Notes: generated from the sequence alone by a model not told the origin. Counted from the stretch's first letter, positions 26,779-36,990 are shown. The stretch is DNA of 64,000 bases from Paenibacillus polymyxa (GCF_001719045.1 NZ_CP015423.1:4959501-5023500); one strand, 5' to 3'. Numbers and translations: made by a program.

Positions 26779-28119
26779 GTGAGTGAACTACAAAAGGTAA
26801 CGGTCATCGGAGCAGGTTTGGCGGGCAGCGAAGCTGCCTGGCAAATTGCAAGCCGTGGAGTGCCAGTCAAGTTATATGAAATGCGGCCGGTTGTAAAAAC
26901 ACCAGCACATCATACAGATAAATTTGCCGAACTGGTATGCAGTAATTCCTTGCGGGCAAACGGCCTAACGAATGCAGTAGGTGTACTGAAGGAAGAGATG
27001 AGAATACTAAACTCCTTGATTCTGAGTGCAGCAGATCGTCATGCTGTTCCGGCTGGCGGTGCATTGGCAGTGGATCGTGACGGATTTTCCGGTCATATTA
27101 CTGAGACGCTTCATCAACATCCTTTGATCGAGGTTGTTAATGAAGAGCTTCAGGAAATCCCACAGGACGGTATTGTGGTCATTGCGACGGGGCCTTTAAC
27201 TTCTCCGGCTTTGTCGGAACAGATTAAATCACTGATGGGAGAGGAGTATTTCTATTTTTACGATGCGGCAGCCCCGATTGTAGAAAAGGACTCTATCGAC
27301 ATGAGCAAGGTTTATCTGGCTTCCCGTTATGATAAGGGAGAAGCAGCGTACTTGAATTGTCCGATGAACGAAGCGGAATTTGATGCTTTTTATGAGGCTC
27401 TGGTTACGGCTGAGGTAGCGCAAGTCAAGGAATTCGAAAAAGAAATTTATTTCGAAGGCTGTATGCCCATCGAAGTGATGATGCAACGTGGGAAACAAAC
27501 GGCATTGTTCGGACCGATGAAACCCGTGGGTCTCGTAAATCCACATACAGGTGAACTGCCCCACGCAGTTGTTCAGCTTCGCCAGGACAACGCCGCAGGA
27601 ACGCTGTATAATCTGGTTGGTTTCCAGACTCACCTCAAATGGGGGGAGCAAAAGCGTGTGTTTTCAATGATTCCGGGTCTTGAAGAGGCAGAGTTTGTAC
27701 GTTACGGTGTGATGCATCGCAATACCTTTATTAATTCTCCGCAGCAACTTCATCCAACTTATCAGTTTAAGGGAAGAAGTAATCTATTCTTCGCCGGACA
27801 AATGACCGGTGTAGAGGGATATGTGGAGTCAGCGGCTTCTGGTCTGCTGGCCGGGATGAATGCGGCACGAGCAGCGCGTGGACAGGAAATGTTTGTATTT
27901 CCTGCGGAAACGACATTAGGTAGCATGGCACGGTATATTACGACCGCTGATTTTAAGCATTTTCAACCGATGAATGCAAACTTTGGTTTGCTTCCAAAGT
28001 TGGAGAAACGGATTCGTAACAAAAAGGAAAAAAATGAAGCTCTCGCTAATCGCGCGTTGGAAAGTTTGCGGGGTTATATCAACGAAACGGGAGTTATGTC
28101 AGCTGAAGTACAGGCATAA
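26779..28119 (+). CDS. trmFO: Methylenetetrahydrofolate-tRNA (uracil-54-C5)-methyltransferase TrmFO
   Basis: Folate- and FAD-dependent enzyme making ribothymidine at position 54 of tRNAs. The 446-residue protein begins with the FAD-binding motif [18 protein letters not shown], has the CSNSLRANG segment characteristic of the TrmFO/Gid family and the [18 protein letters not shown] motif. It starts with GTG after AGCAGGGGGAT and ends 26 bp before the hslV start. The xerC/codV gene usually found next in Bacillus is absent. Confidence 0.97.
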   Translation: MSELQKVTVIGAGLAGSEAAWQIASRGVPVKLYEMRPVVKTPAHHTDKFAELVCSNSLRANGLTNAVGVLKEEMRILNSLILSAADRHAVPAGGALAVDRDGFSGHITETLHQHPLIEVVNEELQEIPQDGIVVIATGPLTSPALSEQIKSLMGEEYFYFYDAAAPIVEKDSIDMSKVYLASRYDKGEAAYLNCPMNEAEFDAFYEALVTAEVAQVKEFEKEIYFEGCMPIEVMMQRGKQTALFGPMKPVGLVNPHTGELPHAVVQLRQDNAAGTLYNLVGFQTHLKWGEQKRVFSMIPGLEEAEFVRYGVMHRNTFINSPQQLHPTYQFKGRSNLFFAGQMTGVEGYVESAASGLLAGMNAARAARGQEMFVFPAETTLGSMARYITTADFKHFQPMNANFGLLPKLEKRIRNKKEKNEALANRALESLRGYINETGVMSAEVQA

Positions 28120-28145
28120 GGATGAAGGAAAAGGAGGAGCGCGTT

Positions 28146-28688
28146 ATGGATATGTCCTTTCATGCTACCACCATCTGCGCTGTACGCCACAATGGCAAGG
28201 GAGCTATTGCGGGTGATGGACAGGTAACGTTCGGCAACAGTGTTGTCATGAAGCAGACGGCTAAAAAAGTGCGCAGATTGTATCGAGGTCAGGTCGTTGC
28301 AGGATTTGCCGGTTCAGTGGCCGATGCTATCACGTTATTTGAAAAGTTTGAAAATAAGCTGGAGGAACACCACGGAAATCTTCAAAGAGCAGCCGTGGAA
28401 CTTGCCAAGGACTGGCGTCAGGATCGTATCCTGCGCAAGCTGGAAGCGCTCATGATTGTGATGGACTCATCCGGAATGTTGCTCATTTCTGGAGGCGGCG
28501 AAATTATAGAGCCGGATGATGATGTGCTTGCGATTGGCTCAGGTGGTAATTTTGCATTGGCGGCTGCCCGTGCTTTCAAACGCCATGGCTCTGGCATGGA
28601 AGCAAAGGACATGGCACGGGAAGCGCTAGAGGTTGCTTCGGAAATATGTGTGTATACAAACAATCAGATTATCGTAGAAGAACTGTAA
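28146..28688 (+). CDS. hslV: ATP-dependent protease subunit HslV (ClpQ)
   Basis: Proteolytic subunit of the HslUV (ClpYQ) two-component protease, working with HslU encoded next. The core [26 protein letters not shown] is typical. AAGGAGG (28131-28137) is best spaced for ATG 28146, giving M-D-M-S-F-H. A second ATG at 28152 would give M-S-F-H, leaving an N-terminal serine like Bacillus ClpQ, which is a serine-type N-terminal hydrolase. An in-frame ATG at 28122 is too early. The length is 180 or 178 residues. Confidence 0.94.
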   Translation: MDMSFHATTICAVRHNGKGAIAGDGQVTFGNSVVMKQTAKKVRRLYRGQVVAGFAGSVADAITLFEKFENKLEEHHGNLQRAAVELAKDWRQDRILRKLEALMIVMDSSGMLLISGGGEIIEPDDDVLAIGSGGNFALAAARAFKRHGSGMEAKDMAREALEVASEICVYTNNQIIVEEL

Positions 28689-28724
28689 ATCGGCTCTGAG
28701 TATTCAAGGGTGGAGGAGTGCAAA

Positions 28725-30125
28725 ATGAATAATCAATCGTTGACGCCCAGACAAGTGGTATCCGAGCTGGATAAGTATATTGTCGGACAAAAGGAAGCTA
28801 AAAAATCTGTTGCTGTTGCCTTGCGCAACCGTTATCGGCGTAGTAAGCTGCCGGATGATATCCGGGATGAAATTGTGCCTAAAAATATTTTGATGATCGG
28901 ACCGACAGGTGTGGGTAAAACTGAAATTGCACGTAGACTTGCACGGCTCGTGGGAGCTCCTTTTGTCAAGGTAGAGGCGACCAAATTTACAGAAGTGGGT
29001 TACGTCGGTCGTGATGTGGAATCCATGGTGCGTGATCTGATGGAAACCTCTATTCGCATCGTTAAGACGGAACGAACAGAGAATGTGAAGGACAAAGCGG
29101 AAGACATGGCAAATGAACGGATTGTCAGCATCCTTGTACCTGCAGAAAAGTCAAACAAATCGCAACGTAATCCTTTTGAAATGCTGTTTGGCAATAACAC
29201 GGGAACTTCAGTAGAAGAAGAACCGCCACAACAGGATGGATCTTTGGCAGAAAAGCGCCGTAAGGTTAAATTCGATCTATTGTCTGGTAAGCTTGAGGAT
29301 GATGTCATAGAGATTGATGTGGAGGATACTGCCCCCAATATGCTCGATATGTTTGCTGGGCAAGGGAATGAACAAATGGGTATGAATATGCAGGAGATGT
29401 TCGGAAGTTTTCTGCCCAAGCGGACGAAAAAGCGCAAGCTACCAGTCAAGGAAGCTCGCAAGGTGTTGATTCAAGATGAGGCCGCCAAATTGATCGATAT
29501 GGATGATGTGATTCAGGAGTCTGTGAAGCGTGCTGAGCAATCCGGTATTATTTTTATTGATGAAATAGATAAGATTGCCAGCCAGGGTAAGGGTAGCGGC
29601 CCCGATGTGTCGAGAGAAGGCGTCCAGCGCGATATTTTACCTATTGTCGAGGGATCTACCATCATGACCAAATACGGTCCGGTAAGAACAGATTACATTC
29701 TGTTTATTGCTGCAGGAGCTTTTCATGTTGCAAAACCATCTGACCTGATCCCTGAGCTTCAGGGTCGTTTTCCAATCCGTGTGGAATTAAGTAGCCTGAC
29801 TTTGGATGAGTTTGTGTCGATACTGACGGAGCCTAAAAATGCGCTGACCAAGCAATACACTGATCTACTCCGTACTGAGGAGATTGAAGTCGAATTTTCT
29901 GCGGAAGCGATCCGTGAGATTGCCAGCATTGCTGAGTCTGTAAATCGCAACACCGAAAATATTGGTGCACGTCGTTTGCATACCATTCTAGAAAAGCTGC
30001 TGGAGGATCTGTCGTTTGAAGCACCAGAGCTTACATTGGATCGTATGATCATTACCCCGGAATATGTACGTGAGAAGCTGGGAGATATTGCCCAAAACAG
30101 GGACCTTAGTCAGTATATTTTATGA
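28725..30125 (+). CDS. hslU: ATP-dependent protease ATPase subunit HslU (ClpY)
   Basis: AAA+ unfoldase feeding substrates into HslV. The 466-residue protein has [17 protein letters not shown] at the N-terminus, Walker A GPTGVGKT, the pore motif region [17 protein letters not shown], a variable I domain (~residues 105-240), Walker B IIFIDEID and a C-terminal sensor domain ending in the conserved leucine tail (SQYIL). GGTGGAGGAG precedes ATG 28725; GTG 28710 lies inside that ribosome-binding site and is rejected. Confidence 0.96.
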   Translation: MNNQSLTPRQVVSELDKYIVGQKEAKKSVAVALRNRYRRSKLPDDIRDEIVPKNILMIGPTGVGKTEIARRLARLVGAPFVKVEATKFTEVGYVGRDVESMVRDLMETSIRIVKTERTENVKDKAEDMANERIVSILVPAEKSNKSQRNPFEMLFGNNTGTSVEEEPPQQDGSLAEKRRKVKFDLLSGKLEDDVIEIDVEDTAPNMLDMFAGQGNEQMGMNMQEMFGSFLPKRTKKRKLPVKEARKVLIQDEAAKLIDMDDVIQESVKRAEQSGIIFIDEIDKIASQGKGSGPDVSREGVQRDILPIVEGSTIMTKYGPVRTDYILFIAAGAFHVAKPSDLIPELQGRFPIRVELSSLTLDEFVSILTEPKNALTKQYTDLLRTEEIEVEFSAEAIREIASIAESVNRNTENIGARRLHTILEKLLEDLSFEAPELTLDRMIITPEYVREKLGDIAQNRDLSQYIL

Positions 30126-30322
30126 ATAGGGTTTCTAAAAATAGGGTGTGAGGTCCAGAATAACACTATCTTGCACCGTCGTTTAGACCTAGATAATGGT
30201 CAAGTTGATGATTTTTCTGTCTATTCCAAAAGTAGGACGTATAATCTTTTACAGGTGTAAAGTGCTAAGAAAACATTCATTTTCTTGAAATAAACCTGAA
30301 AAATTTAACATTTTATGCATCT

Positions 30323-30357
30323 AAAGCCCTCTTTTTTAAAAAAGATAGGGCTTTTTT
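30323..30357 (+). terminator. Intrinsic terminator before the flagellar operon
   Basis: AAAGCCCT (30323-30330) with a following T-run pairs with AAAAAAG-AT-AGGGCTTT, then TTTTTT. It separates hslVU from flgB. Confidence 0.92.
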
Positions 30358-30442
30358 CTTATTGTAATTAGGTCCCAACTCTACGAAACTTAGAATATAT
30401 GACAGAAAGTTATTATTTTCTACTTAAGACCTAAAAGAAATG

Positions 30443-30448
30443 TATAAT
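30443..30448 (+). promoter_or_regulatory. Candidate -10 of the fla/che operon promoter
   Basis: A perfect TATAAT preceded directly by TG, 86 bp before flgB and downstream of the terminator. The -35 region (CTACTT) is weak, and no sigma-D octamer is visible here. Confidence 0.45.
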
Positions 30449-30533
30449 TATGAAATTTTATTGTCGAAAAAAAGTGAAAAATCTTGTTTTATTGAATCTT
30501 ACTTTGGAGTAGACGCTGGGAGGGAGGAGCTAA

Positions 30534-30941
30534 ATGAATCTGCTGGGTGATATGAGCTTTCAAAAGCTTCAGGCAGGTGTACAGGCGGCAAATACGAGAC
30601 AACGTGTGATGGCCGACAATATATCCAATGCGGATACCCCGTATTTTAAGCGTTCGGAGGTTTCATTTGAAGAACTGCTTCAGCAGCAAATGGACGGTGA
30701 TGTCACACCACTACGTGGAAAAGTAACCAATTCAAGACATTTTCAAATAGGACCTGTGAACTCCATTCCAGATGCCACGGTCACCAAAGATGGGTACTCA
30801 GTCATGAATAACAATATGAACAACGTAGATATCGACAGAGAAATGAGTCTTATGGCTGAAAATCAACTAAGATATAATACCTACATCCAAGAAATTAATG
30901 AGCGCATCAAGATGATGAGAACAGCGGTAGAAGGGAGATAG
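30534..30941 (+). CDS. flgB: Flagellar basal-body rod protein FlgB
   Basis: Proximal rod subunit exported through the flagellar type III apparatus. The 135-residue sequence has the rod-family N-terminal motif MADNISNADTPYFKR and a C-terminal coiled segment beginning NNVDIDREM. GGGAGGGAGGAG precedes the ATG. It is the first gene of the long motility operon and lies 6 bp before flgC. Confidence 0.97.
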   Translation: MNLLGDMSFQKLQAGVQAANTRQRVMADNISNADTPYFKRSEVSFEELLQQQMDGDVTPLRGKVTNSRHFQIGPVNSIPDATVTKDGYSVMNNNMNNVDIDREMSLMAENQLRYNTYIQEINERIKMMRTAVEGR

Positions 30942-30947
30942 GACTAG

Positions 30948-31400
30948 GTGAAGATTAACAACGGCTTTGATATTAGTGCATCTGCTCTTACGGCCCAACG
31001 GTTGCGGATGGACGTTATATCTAGCAACATTGCCAACGCAGAGACAACTCGGGCGAAAGTAGAGAATGGACAAGCAGTTCCATATCGGAGAAAAACGGTT
31101 GTTTTGGAGCCGAACCAATCTGGCTTTGCCGATGTTTTGAAGGCTCAAATGGAAGGAAGTAGCACAAGCGCTGCTGGCGTTAAGGTTTCGCAAATTCAGG
31201 AAGATCAGTCACCTTTAAAGCCTGTGTACAATCCGGGTCACCCGGACGCTGATAAAGATGGCTATGTATATATGCCTAATGTAGACATTATGAAAGAAAT
31301 GGTCGACATGATTTCCGCAACACGCTCATACGAAGCCAATGTAACAGCTCTGAATGCATCAAAGGCTATGGTTTCCAAAGCGCTTGAAATCGGTCGCTAA
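30948..31400 (+). CDS. flgC: Flagellar basal-body rod protein FlgC
   Basis: Second proximal rod subunit, 150 residues. It carries the LRMDVISSNIANAETTRA rod motif near the N-terminus and the PNVDIMKEMVDMISATRSYEANV C-terminal rod motif (given as a segment starting at ~residue 107). It starts with GTG six bases after flgB, implying coupled translation. Confidence 0.97.
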   Translation: MKINNGFDISASALTAQRLRMDVISSNIANAETTRAKVENGQAVPYRRKTVVLEPNQSGFADVLKAQMEGSSTSAAGVKVSQIQEDQSPLKPVYNPGHPDADKDGYVYMPNVDIMKEMVDMISATRSYEANVTALNASKAMVSKALEIGR

Positions 31401-31439
31401 GTTCTAGGACTACTAACTACTTAATAGGGAGAGTAAAAC

Positions 31440-31754
31440 ATGATTCAGAACGCCATGTTTAATGTACAGACACCGGCAATACAGCAGATTCAATCGCCTA
31501 ACAATGAGTTGACGAAAGCGACGCCTTCCGAATCCTTGAAGGATTTTGGTTCCTTCCTAAAGGATGCTCTCAATGAAGTAGGGCAGCAGGAAGCCGCTAC
31601 GCACCAGATGTCCGACCAATTCATGGCAGGCAAAGTTGATGTAGATCAGGTCATGATCACTTCCCAACAAGCGCTGCTTTCCCTGCAGCTTACTACACAG
31701 GTCCGAAACAAAGCGATCGAAGCCTATCAGGAGATCATGCGTACACAGATGTAA
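31440..31754 (+). CDS. fliE: Flagellar hook-basal body protein FliE
   Basis: Rod adaptor linking the MS ring to the rod. The 104-residue protein has the FliE C-terminal region: a SFLKDALNEV helix, VDVDQVMITSQQALLSLQL and a final VRNKAIEAYQEIMR, close to the family ending. It lies between flgC and fliF as in Bacillus. Confidence 0.96.
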   Translation: MIQNAMFNVQTPAIQQIQSPNNELTKATPSESLKDFGSFLKDALNEVGQQEAATHQMSDQFMAGKVDVDQVMITSQQALLSLQLTTQVRNKAIEAYQEIMRTQM

Positions 31755-31789
31755 AGAGGGTTTAGCAAAGTTTCGGATGGGGTGACGGA

Positions 31790-33373
31790 GTGAACGAGAG
31801 AATCGCCCAATATCGGGATAAGATTTCCGGGTATTGGAATAATTTCAGCAAAAAACAGAAGATATTACTTGTTTCGACATTAGCATTCATCATTATCGCC
31901 GTTGTAGTGCTAACGATGCAGTTTACCAAAACCGAGTATGAAGTGGCTTTCCGAGATTTAAATGCTAACGATGCTGCCGGAGTCATTAAATATCTCGATT
32001 CTGCGGGTATACCGTACCAACTTAATGCTGGTGGGACACAAATCTCAGTCCCAACTGCTAATGCGGATAAGGCAAAGGTAGATGTTGGGTCTCAAGGCCT
32101 GATTCAGAAGGGTTCAATCGGCATGAGCGCTTTTGACCAGTCCTCCTCTGCGATTGGTATGACGGAGAACGAGTTCAATGTGAAGTATAATAATGCATTG
32201 AATGGCGAAATACAGCAATTGTTGGAACGGATGGATGGTGTCCAAAGCTCCAAAGCTGTCATTAATATGCCAAAGGAAAACATTTTTGCTGGACTTGAAG
32301 AAAAGGACAAAGCCTCCGCTTCGATTCAAATGGAATTTGAGCCTGGCTTTACTCCAAATCAGCAAGCGATCGACGGATACTTTAATCTGGTAAAAACGGC
32401 CGTGCCGAATCTGCCAGTGGAAAACATTACGATCACCAATAAGGAATATGAGTTGATTCCAACGGCCAAGGGCGGCCAAGGTGGGCTCACTAGTGGTGTT
32501 CAGGAAAACATGGCTCTACAGAAGAAGTTTGAGAGCGATGTAAGGAATAATGTCCAACAATTTTTGTCGAAAATTGTTGGAGACGACAAGGTAAACGTGC
32601 TGGTTATGTCCCAGCTAAATTTCGACAAAGTCACATCAAAAGAACAAATGGTCACACCTGTTGATCAAACGAAAATGAAGGGTATTGAAATTAGCGCCCA
32701 ACAAATTCAGGAAAGCTATACGGGCAGTAGTGGACAAACCGGAGGAGTTGCAGGAACAGGAACACAGGATGTTCCGGGCTACCCCGGAGGAGCTAATTCC
32801 GGCAATACCAGCTCAGATAAGAGCTCAAGTACGATTAACTACGAAGTTAACCGAATTGCAAGGGATATTATCCAAAGTCCGTACACTGTAAAAGATTTAA
32901 CCATTAATGTTGCAGTTGAACCACCAACAGGTCAGCAAACGTTGGATACTGCAACTCAGACAGCAATTCAAAATATTTTGGTTAATATTGTAAGAGCGTC
33001 GTTGGCGAATTCTGGTACTACTATTACAGACGCTGATTTGGCTAAGAAGGTTTCAGTGTTCTCACAAGCTGTTCCAGCGCCTGCGAGCACGAATACATTC
33101 TTCTCAGCTTCCAACCCTTGGCTATGGGGCATCGGAGCTGCTGTTCTGGCACTGCTGGCGGGTGTAATCTTCCTCATCGTACGCGGTCGTCGTAAGCAGG
33201 AAGAAGAGTTGGATGAAGAATTGCAACTCATGCCAACGCCGACGGAGTTCCCGTCTATTACCATGGAAAGTGTGACAAATGAAAGTCAAGTGCGTAAACA
33301 GCTTGAAAGTCTGGCGAAAAAGAAACCCGACGAATTCGTCAATCTGCTTCGTACATGGCTGGCTGACGAATAG
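31790..33373 (+). CDS. fliF: Flagellar MS-ring protein FliF
   Basis: Membrane ring protein on which the export gate and the C ring assemble. The 527-residue protein has a first membrane helix at about residues 25-44, periplasm-side YscJ/FliF domains (VAFRDLNANDAAGVIKYL onward), a second helix at about 441-463, and a cytoplasmic FliG-binding tail ending VNLLRTWLADE. It starts with GTG. The Ser/Gly-rich stretch around residue 320-345 is the usual variable loop. Confidence 0.97.
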   Translation: MNERIAQYRDKISGYWNNFSKKQKILLVSTLAFIIIAVVVLTMQFTKTEYEVAFRDLNANDAAGVIKYLDSAGIPYQLNAGGTQISVPTANADKAKVDVGSQGLIQKGSIGMSAFDQSSSAIGMTENEFNVKYNNALNGEIQQLLERMDGVQSSKAVINMPKENIFAGLEEKDKASASIQMEFEPGFTPNQQAIDGYFNLVKTAVPNLPVENITITNKEYELIPTAKGGQGGLTSGVQENMALQKKFESDVRNNVQQFLSKIVGDDKVNVLVMSQLNFDKVTSKEQMVTPVDQTKMKGIEISAQQIQESYTGSSGQTGGVAGTGTQDVPGYPGGANSGNTSSDKSSSTINYEVNRIARDIIQSPYTVKDLTINVAVEPPTGQQTLDTATQTAIQNILVNIVRASLANSGTTITDADLAKKVSVFSQAVPAPASTNTFFSASNPWLWGIGAAVLALLAGVIFLIVRGRRKQEEELDEELQLMPTPTEFPSITMESVTNESQVRKQLESLAKKKPDEFVNLLRTWLADE

Positions 33374-33384
33374 AGGTGAGTTCA

Positions 33385-34401
33385 TTGGCAAAGGCAAGCA
33401 GTCAAGGTTTAACGGGAAGACAGAAAGCAGCTATACTTCTGATCACAATGGGACCAGAGGTATCTGCTCAAATATTCAAGCATTTGCGTGATGAGGAGAT
33501 CGAGCAACTTACATTGGAAATTGCCAATGTGCGGAAGGTCGATGCCATTGAGAAGGACTCCATCATGGCCGAGTTTCATCAAATTTGTTTGGCTCAGGAG
33601 TACATTTCCCAAGGCGGTATTAATTACGCTAAAGAAATATTGGAGAAAGCACTCGGATCGCAAAAAGCAGTTGAGGTCATTAACCGTCTAACAGCGACGT
33701 TACAGGTAAGACCCTTCGATTTTGCCCGCAAGGCTGATCCAAACCAGATATTGAATTTTATACAGAATGAGAATCCGCAAACGATTGCTCTCGTGCTTTC
33801 GTACTTGCAATTTGAGCAGGCGGCTGCAATTCTGTCGTCTCTGCCACAGGAAAAACAGGCAGATGTGGCCCGGCGTGTCGCTGTCATGGACAGTACATCT
33901 CCGGAAGTTATTTCCCAGGTGGAACGAGTGTTGGAGCAAAAACTGTCTGCAACCGCGACGCAGGATTATACGAATGCGGGTGGTATCGAGTCCATTGTTC
34001 AGATTTTGAATGGCGTAGACCGCGGAACCGAACGTACGATTCTCGACTCGCTTGAAATTCAAGATCCAGAACTGGCTGAGGAAATCAAGAAAAGAATGTT
34101 CGTGTTCGAGGATATCGTCAATGTGGACAACCGTTCCATTCAGCGCATTATCCGCGATATCGACAATGCAGATTTGCAATTGGCGCTTAAAGTGTCCAGT
34201 GAAGAAGTACGCGATGTGATTTTCCGAAATATGTCGAAACGTATGGCAGAAACCTTCAAAGAGGAAATGGAGTACATGGGACCGGTGCGGTTGCGTGATG
34301 TGGAAGAAGCACAGACACGTATCGTATCGACGATCCGCAGATTGGAAGAGGCCGGTGAGATTATAATCGCACGCGGCGGAGGAGATGACATCATTGTCTA
34401 A
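33385..34401 (+). CDS. fliG: Flagellar motor switch protein FliG
   Basis: C-ring protein that transmits torque and couples to MotA. The 338-residue protein has the LTGRQKAAILLITMGPE N-terminal domain, the NENPQTIALVLSYL middle-domain motif and a C-terminal domain with charged residues (MFVFEDIVNVDNRSIQRI). TTG 33385 after AGAGGTGAG is preferred: it gives the same length as B. subtilis FliG. GTG 33376 lies within the ribosome-binding site. Confidence 0.96.
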   Translation: MAKASSQGLTGRQKAAILLITMGPEVSAQIFKHLRDEEIEQLTLEIANVRKVDAIEKDSIMAEFHQICLAQEYISQGGINYAKEILEKALGSQKAVEVINRLTATLQVRPFDFARKADPNQILNFIQNENPQTIALVLSYLQFEQAAAILSSLPQEKQADVARRVAVMDSTSPEVISQVERVLEQKLSATATQDYTNAGGIESIVQILNGVDRGTERTILDSLEIQDPELAEEIKKRMFVFEDIVNVDNRSIQRIIRDIDNADLQLALKVSSEEVRDVIFRNMSKRMAETFKEEMEYMGPVRLRDVEEAQTRIVSTIRRLEEAGEIIIARGGGDDIIV

Positions 34402-35230
34402 CTTGATTAAATCTTTCCAATATGTTCCTGTAGAGGCTTTGAAAACAATTGATGTGGCACATACGTATGCGCCAGAAACGACGGATGAAGAAATCACAAC
34501 TGAATATACGGAGCCGGAGCCTCAGCGAGATCACGAGGCTGAACGGCTGCGGGATGAAATGCTGAATGATGCCAAGGATTTTGCCGAACGTCAGGTTCGC
34601 GAGGCAGCTGAAGAAGCGGAACGGATGCTTCAGGAGGCACAGCAGCAGATTGAAGCCTGGTGGCAGGAACGACGCGAGCATGACGATCAGTTGACTCAGT
34701 CGTTAAAAGCTGATGGGTTTCAGCAAGGATATGAAGAAGGCCAGAAGCTGGCTGAGGCCGAGCTCCAAACGAAATCGGAGCAGATGATGGAAGAAGCACA
34801 GGATATTCTGCGTCAGGCCTATGAGATTAAGGAACAACTGATTCAGGAAGCGGAGCCTTTCCTGGTCGAACTGAGTAGTGCTATTGCTGAGAAGGTCATT
34901 GAGAAACAGCTTAGCCTTGAGCCAGAATACACGATTGAATTAATTCGTAAAAATTTGGCTCGTAAGCGGGAAAAAGGAACCATTACATTATGTGTGTCGC
35001 CTCAGCATTTCGCATTTGTGCAAGGTGCACGAGAAGAATTGTCATTAACTGTCGATTCGCAGGCAGAGCTGCAAATTATTCCTGATGGTACCGTCAAAGA
35101 TCGCGGATGTGTTATCCGTTCTTCCTTTGGAAGCGTGGATGCGCGGATTGATACGCAATTAGCTGAGATCAAAAAGGAACTACTGCGTCTGGCACATGAG
35201 AATGAGGAGCGAAGACATGAAGGGGCTTAA
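34394..35230 (+). CDS. fliH: Flagellar export stator protein FliH
   Basis: Regulator of the export ATPase FliI, 278 residues. The first part is a glutamate/glutamine-rich coiled coil (residues ~40-155) and the C-terminus is the ATP-synthase subunit-E-like domain (SSAIAEKVIEKQL; DRGCVIRSSFGSVDARIDTQL). GGAGGAGA at 34378-34385 is correctly spaced for TTG 34394 but overlaps ATG 34385, so TTG is chosen. The gene overlaps fliG by eight bases. Confidence 0.92.
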   Translation: MSNLIKSFQYVPVEALKTIDVAHTYAPETTDEEITTEYTEPEPQRDHEAERLRDEMLNDAKDFAERQVREAAEEAERMLQEAQQQIEAWWQERREHDDQLTQSLKADGFQQGYEEGQKLAEAELQTKSEQMMEEAQDILRQAYEIKEQLIQEAEPFLVELSSAIAEKVIEKQLSLEPEYTIELIRKNLARKREKGTITLCVSPQHFAFVQGAREELSLTVDSQAELQIIPDGTVKDRGCVIRSSFGSVDARIDTQLAEIKKELLRLAHENEERRHEGA

Positions 35231-36536
35231 TGCGCAGCGCTACATGGATCATTTGCGCCAGTTGGACCCGGTCCGGGTAAATGGCAAGGTTACGCAGGTT
35301 ATCGGCCTGATGGTTGAATCGGAAGGTCCGGACGCCAGTATCGGGGATGTTTGTTACATTTATCCGGGCAAAACGGCCAAGCCGTTGCAAGCGGAAGTTG
35401 TAGGCTTCAGGGACAATAAAGTGCTTCTGATGCCACTTGGAGAACTGCAATCTATTGGTCCCGGTTGTGATGTTGTAGGAACAGGGAAGCCGTTGAATGT
35501 GCAGGTCGGGTCGGAACTGTTAGGCAAAGTGCTGGACGGCTTGGGTCAGCCTCTGGATGGCTCATTGATCCCCTCGCGAATGGCGAGATATTCAACCTTC
35601 AATATTCCGTCCAATCCGCTGAATCGTCCGCGTGTGCAGGAACCAATCAGTATCGGGGTGCGCGCTATCGACGGGTTGCTTACTATCGGTAAAGGACAAC
35701 GGGTTGGTATTTTTGCAGGTTCGGGTGTAGGTAAAAGTACCTTGATGGGAATGATTGCTCGTAATACGGAAGCCGATGTGAATGTAATTGCCTTGATCGG
35801 GGAACGTGGACGCGAAGTGCTGGACTTTATTGAACGCGATTTAGGTCCGGAGGGACTAGAACGTTCCGTGGTCATTGTGGCAACTTCCGACCAACCTGCG
35901 TTAATCCGTATTAAGGGTGCACTTATTGCAACGACCATCGCAGAATATTTTCGGGATCGCGGATTGAATGTCATGCTGATGATGGATTCAGTTACCCGGT
36001 ATGCGATGGCTCAACGTGAAGTCGGCCTAGCCGTAGGGGAGCCACCGGCAATGAGAGGGTACACCCCTTCCGTGTTTGCTAGTCTACCTAAGCTTTTAGA
36101 GCGTGCAGGGACAGGTCCTACTGGCTCCATAACCGCTTTTTATACGGTACTGGTCGATGGTGATGATATGAACGAGCCTATCGCGGATGCGGTGCGCGGG
36201 ATTTTGGATGGACATATTGTCTTGAATCGTGGAATTGCGAACAAAGGACATTTTCCAGCAATTGATGTGTTAGCGAGTATTAGCCGGGTTATGAAGGATA
36301 TCGCACCACGAGATCAGATAGATGCTGCCGAGAACATTAAGCGCTTGATGGCCATTTACAAAGATTCGGAGGACCTGATTAATATCGGGGCCTATCAGCA
36401 GGGTTCAAATGCAGAAATTGACGAATCCATGGAGCGCATACGGGATATATGGGATTTTACAAGACAAAGAACAGATGAAAAGGCTGAGCTGGACGAGGTA
36501 AGAGAGCGTTTGATTTCTGAATTTACGAGGAGATGA
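35217..36536 (+). CDS. fliI: Flagellum-specific ATPase FliI
   Basis: Hexameric F1-beta-like ATPase of the flagellar export apparatus. The 439-residue protein has Walker A GSGVGKST, LIGERGREVLDFI, and Walker B VMLMMDSVTRYA; PAMRGYTPSVFASLPKLLERAG is the usual segment before the catalytic C-terminus. GAGGAGCGA precedes ATG 35217, inside the end of fliH. An in-frame ATG at 35196 would place the start before its ribosome-binding site. Confidence 0.97.
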   Translation: MKGLNAQRYMDHLRQLDPVRVNGKVTQVIGLMVESEGPDASIGDVCYIYPGKTAKPLQAEVVGFRDNKVLLMPLGELQSIGPGCDVVGTGKPLNVQVGSELLGKVLDGLGQPLDGSLIPSRMARYSTFNIPSNPLNRPRVQEPISIGVRAIDGLLTIGKGQRVGIFAGSGVGKSTLMGMIARNTEADVNVIALIGERGREVLDFIERDLGPEGLERSVVIVATSDQPALIRIKGALIATTIAEYFRDRGLNVMLMMDSVTRYAMAQREVGLAVGEPPAMRGYTPSVFASLPKLLERAGTGPTGSITAFYTVLVDGDDMNEPIADAVRGILDGHIVLNRGIANKGHFPAIDVLASISRVMKDIAPRDQIDAAENIKRLMAIYKDSEDLINIGAYQQGSNAEIDESMERIRDIWDFTRQRTDEKAELDEVRERLISEFTRR

Positions 36537-36546
36537 AGGTTGAACG

Positions 36547-36990
36547 ATGAGATTTCAGTATTCCTTTCAGAAAGTTGTAGACTTGAAAACCAACGAAAAG
36601 TCACAGGCCGAATGGTTGCTTTCCAGTGCTGTCGGACAATTGCAGGCTGAGGAGCAGACATTAACACAGCTTGTAGGCGAAAGGAATCGGGTCATATCAG
36701 CCATTCAAAAGGCTGCCGAGGATTGCGCGCCACTCTCTACCATTCAGGAATTACAGGCTTATGTTAATCATCTGGACCAATGTATTACACGCAAGCATAG
36801 GGATGTTCAATATGCGCAGCAAAATGTGCAAAGCAAACAAACCGTTTTGACCGATAAAATGCTGGATGAACAGGTTTGGCTGAAAGCGAGAGAGAAGGCC
36901 AACGTGAAATTCCAACAGGAAATGCTCCTGCGCGAGCAGAACGAGCTGGATGAAATGGCTTCCGTGCGATTTGCCATGAAAGCCCGGTAA
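36547..36990 (+). CDS. fliJ: Flagellar export protein FliJ
   Basis: Small coiled-coil protein, 147 residues, that links FliI to the FlhA gate. It begins MRFQYSFQKVVDLKTNEKSQAE, the typical FliJ opening (F..QKV.DLK), and is predicted to be almost wholly helical. AGGAGATGAAGG precedes the ATG. It lies between fliI and the ylxF-type gene, as in Bacillus. Confidence 0.92.
   Translation: MRFQYSFQKVVDLKTNEKSQAEWLLSSAVGQLQAEEQTLTQLVGERNRVISAIQKAAEDCAPLSTIQELQAYVNHLDQCITRKHRDVQYAQQNVQSKQTVLTDKMLDEQVWLKAREKANVKFQQEMLLREQNELDEMASVRFAMKAR

Larger units (their letters stand above)
30126..30533. other. Gene-free region between hslU and the flagellar operon
   Basis: This 408-bp gap contains no credible gene. 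It has a TATAAT at 30240-30245 with no good -35, the terminator at 30323-30357, and a TG-TATAAT at 30443-30448 that is the best promoter candidate for the fla/che operon. Short alternative pairings (AGGTC 30151 with GACCT 30186, or GACC 30186 with GGTC 30198) are weak. The codY gene that occupies this place in B. subtilis is absent. Confidence 0.6.

Noticed and set aside
30151..30201. Possible riboswitch upstream of the flagellar operon
   Set aside because: The alternative helices are only 4-5 bp and no cyclic-di-GMP or other aptamer motif could be recognised.
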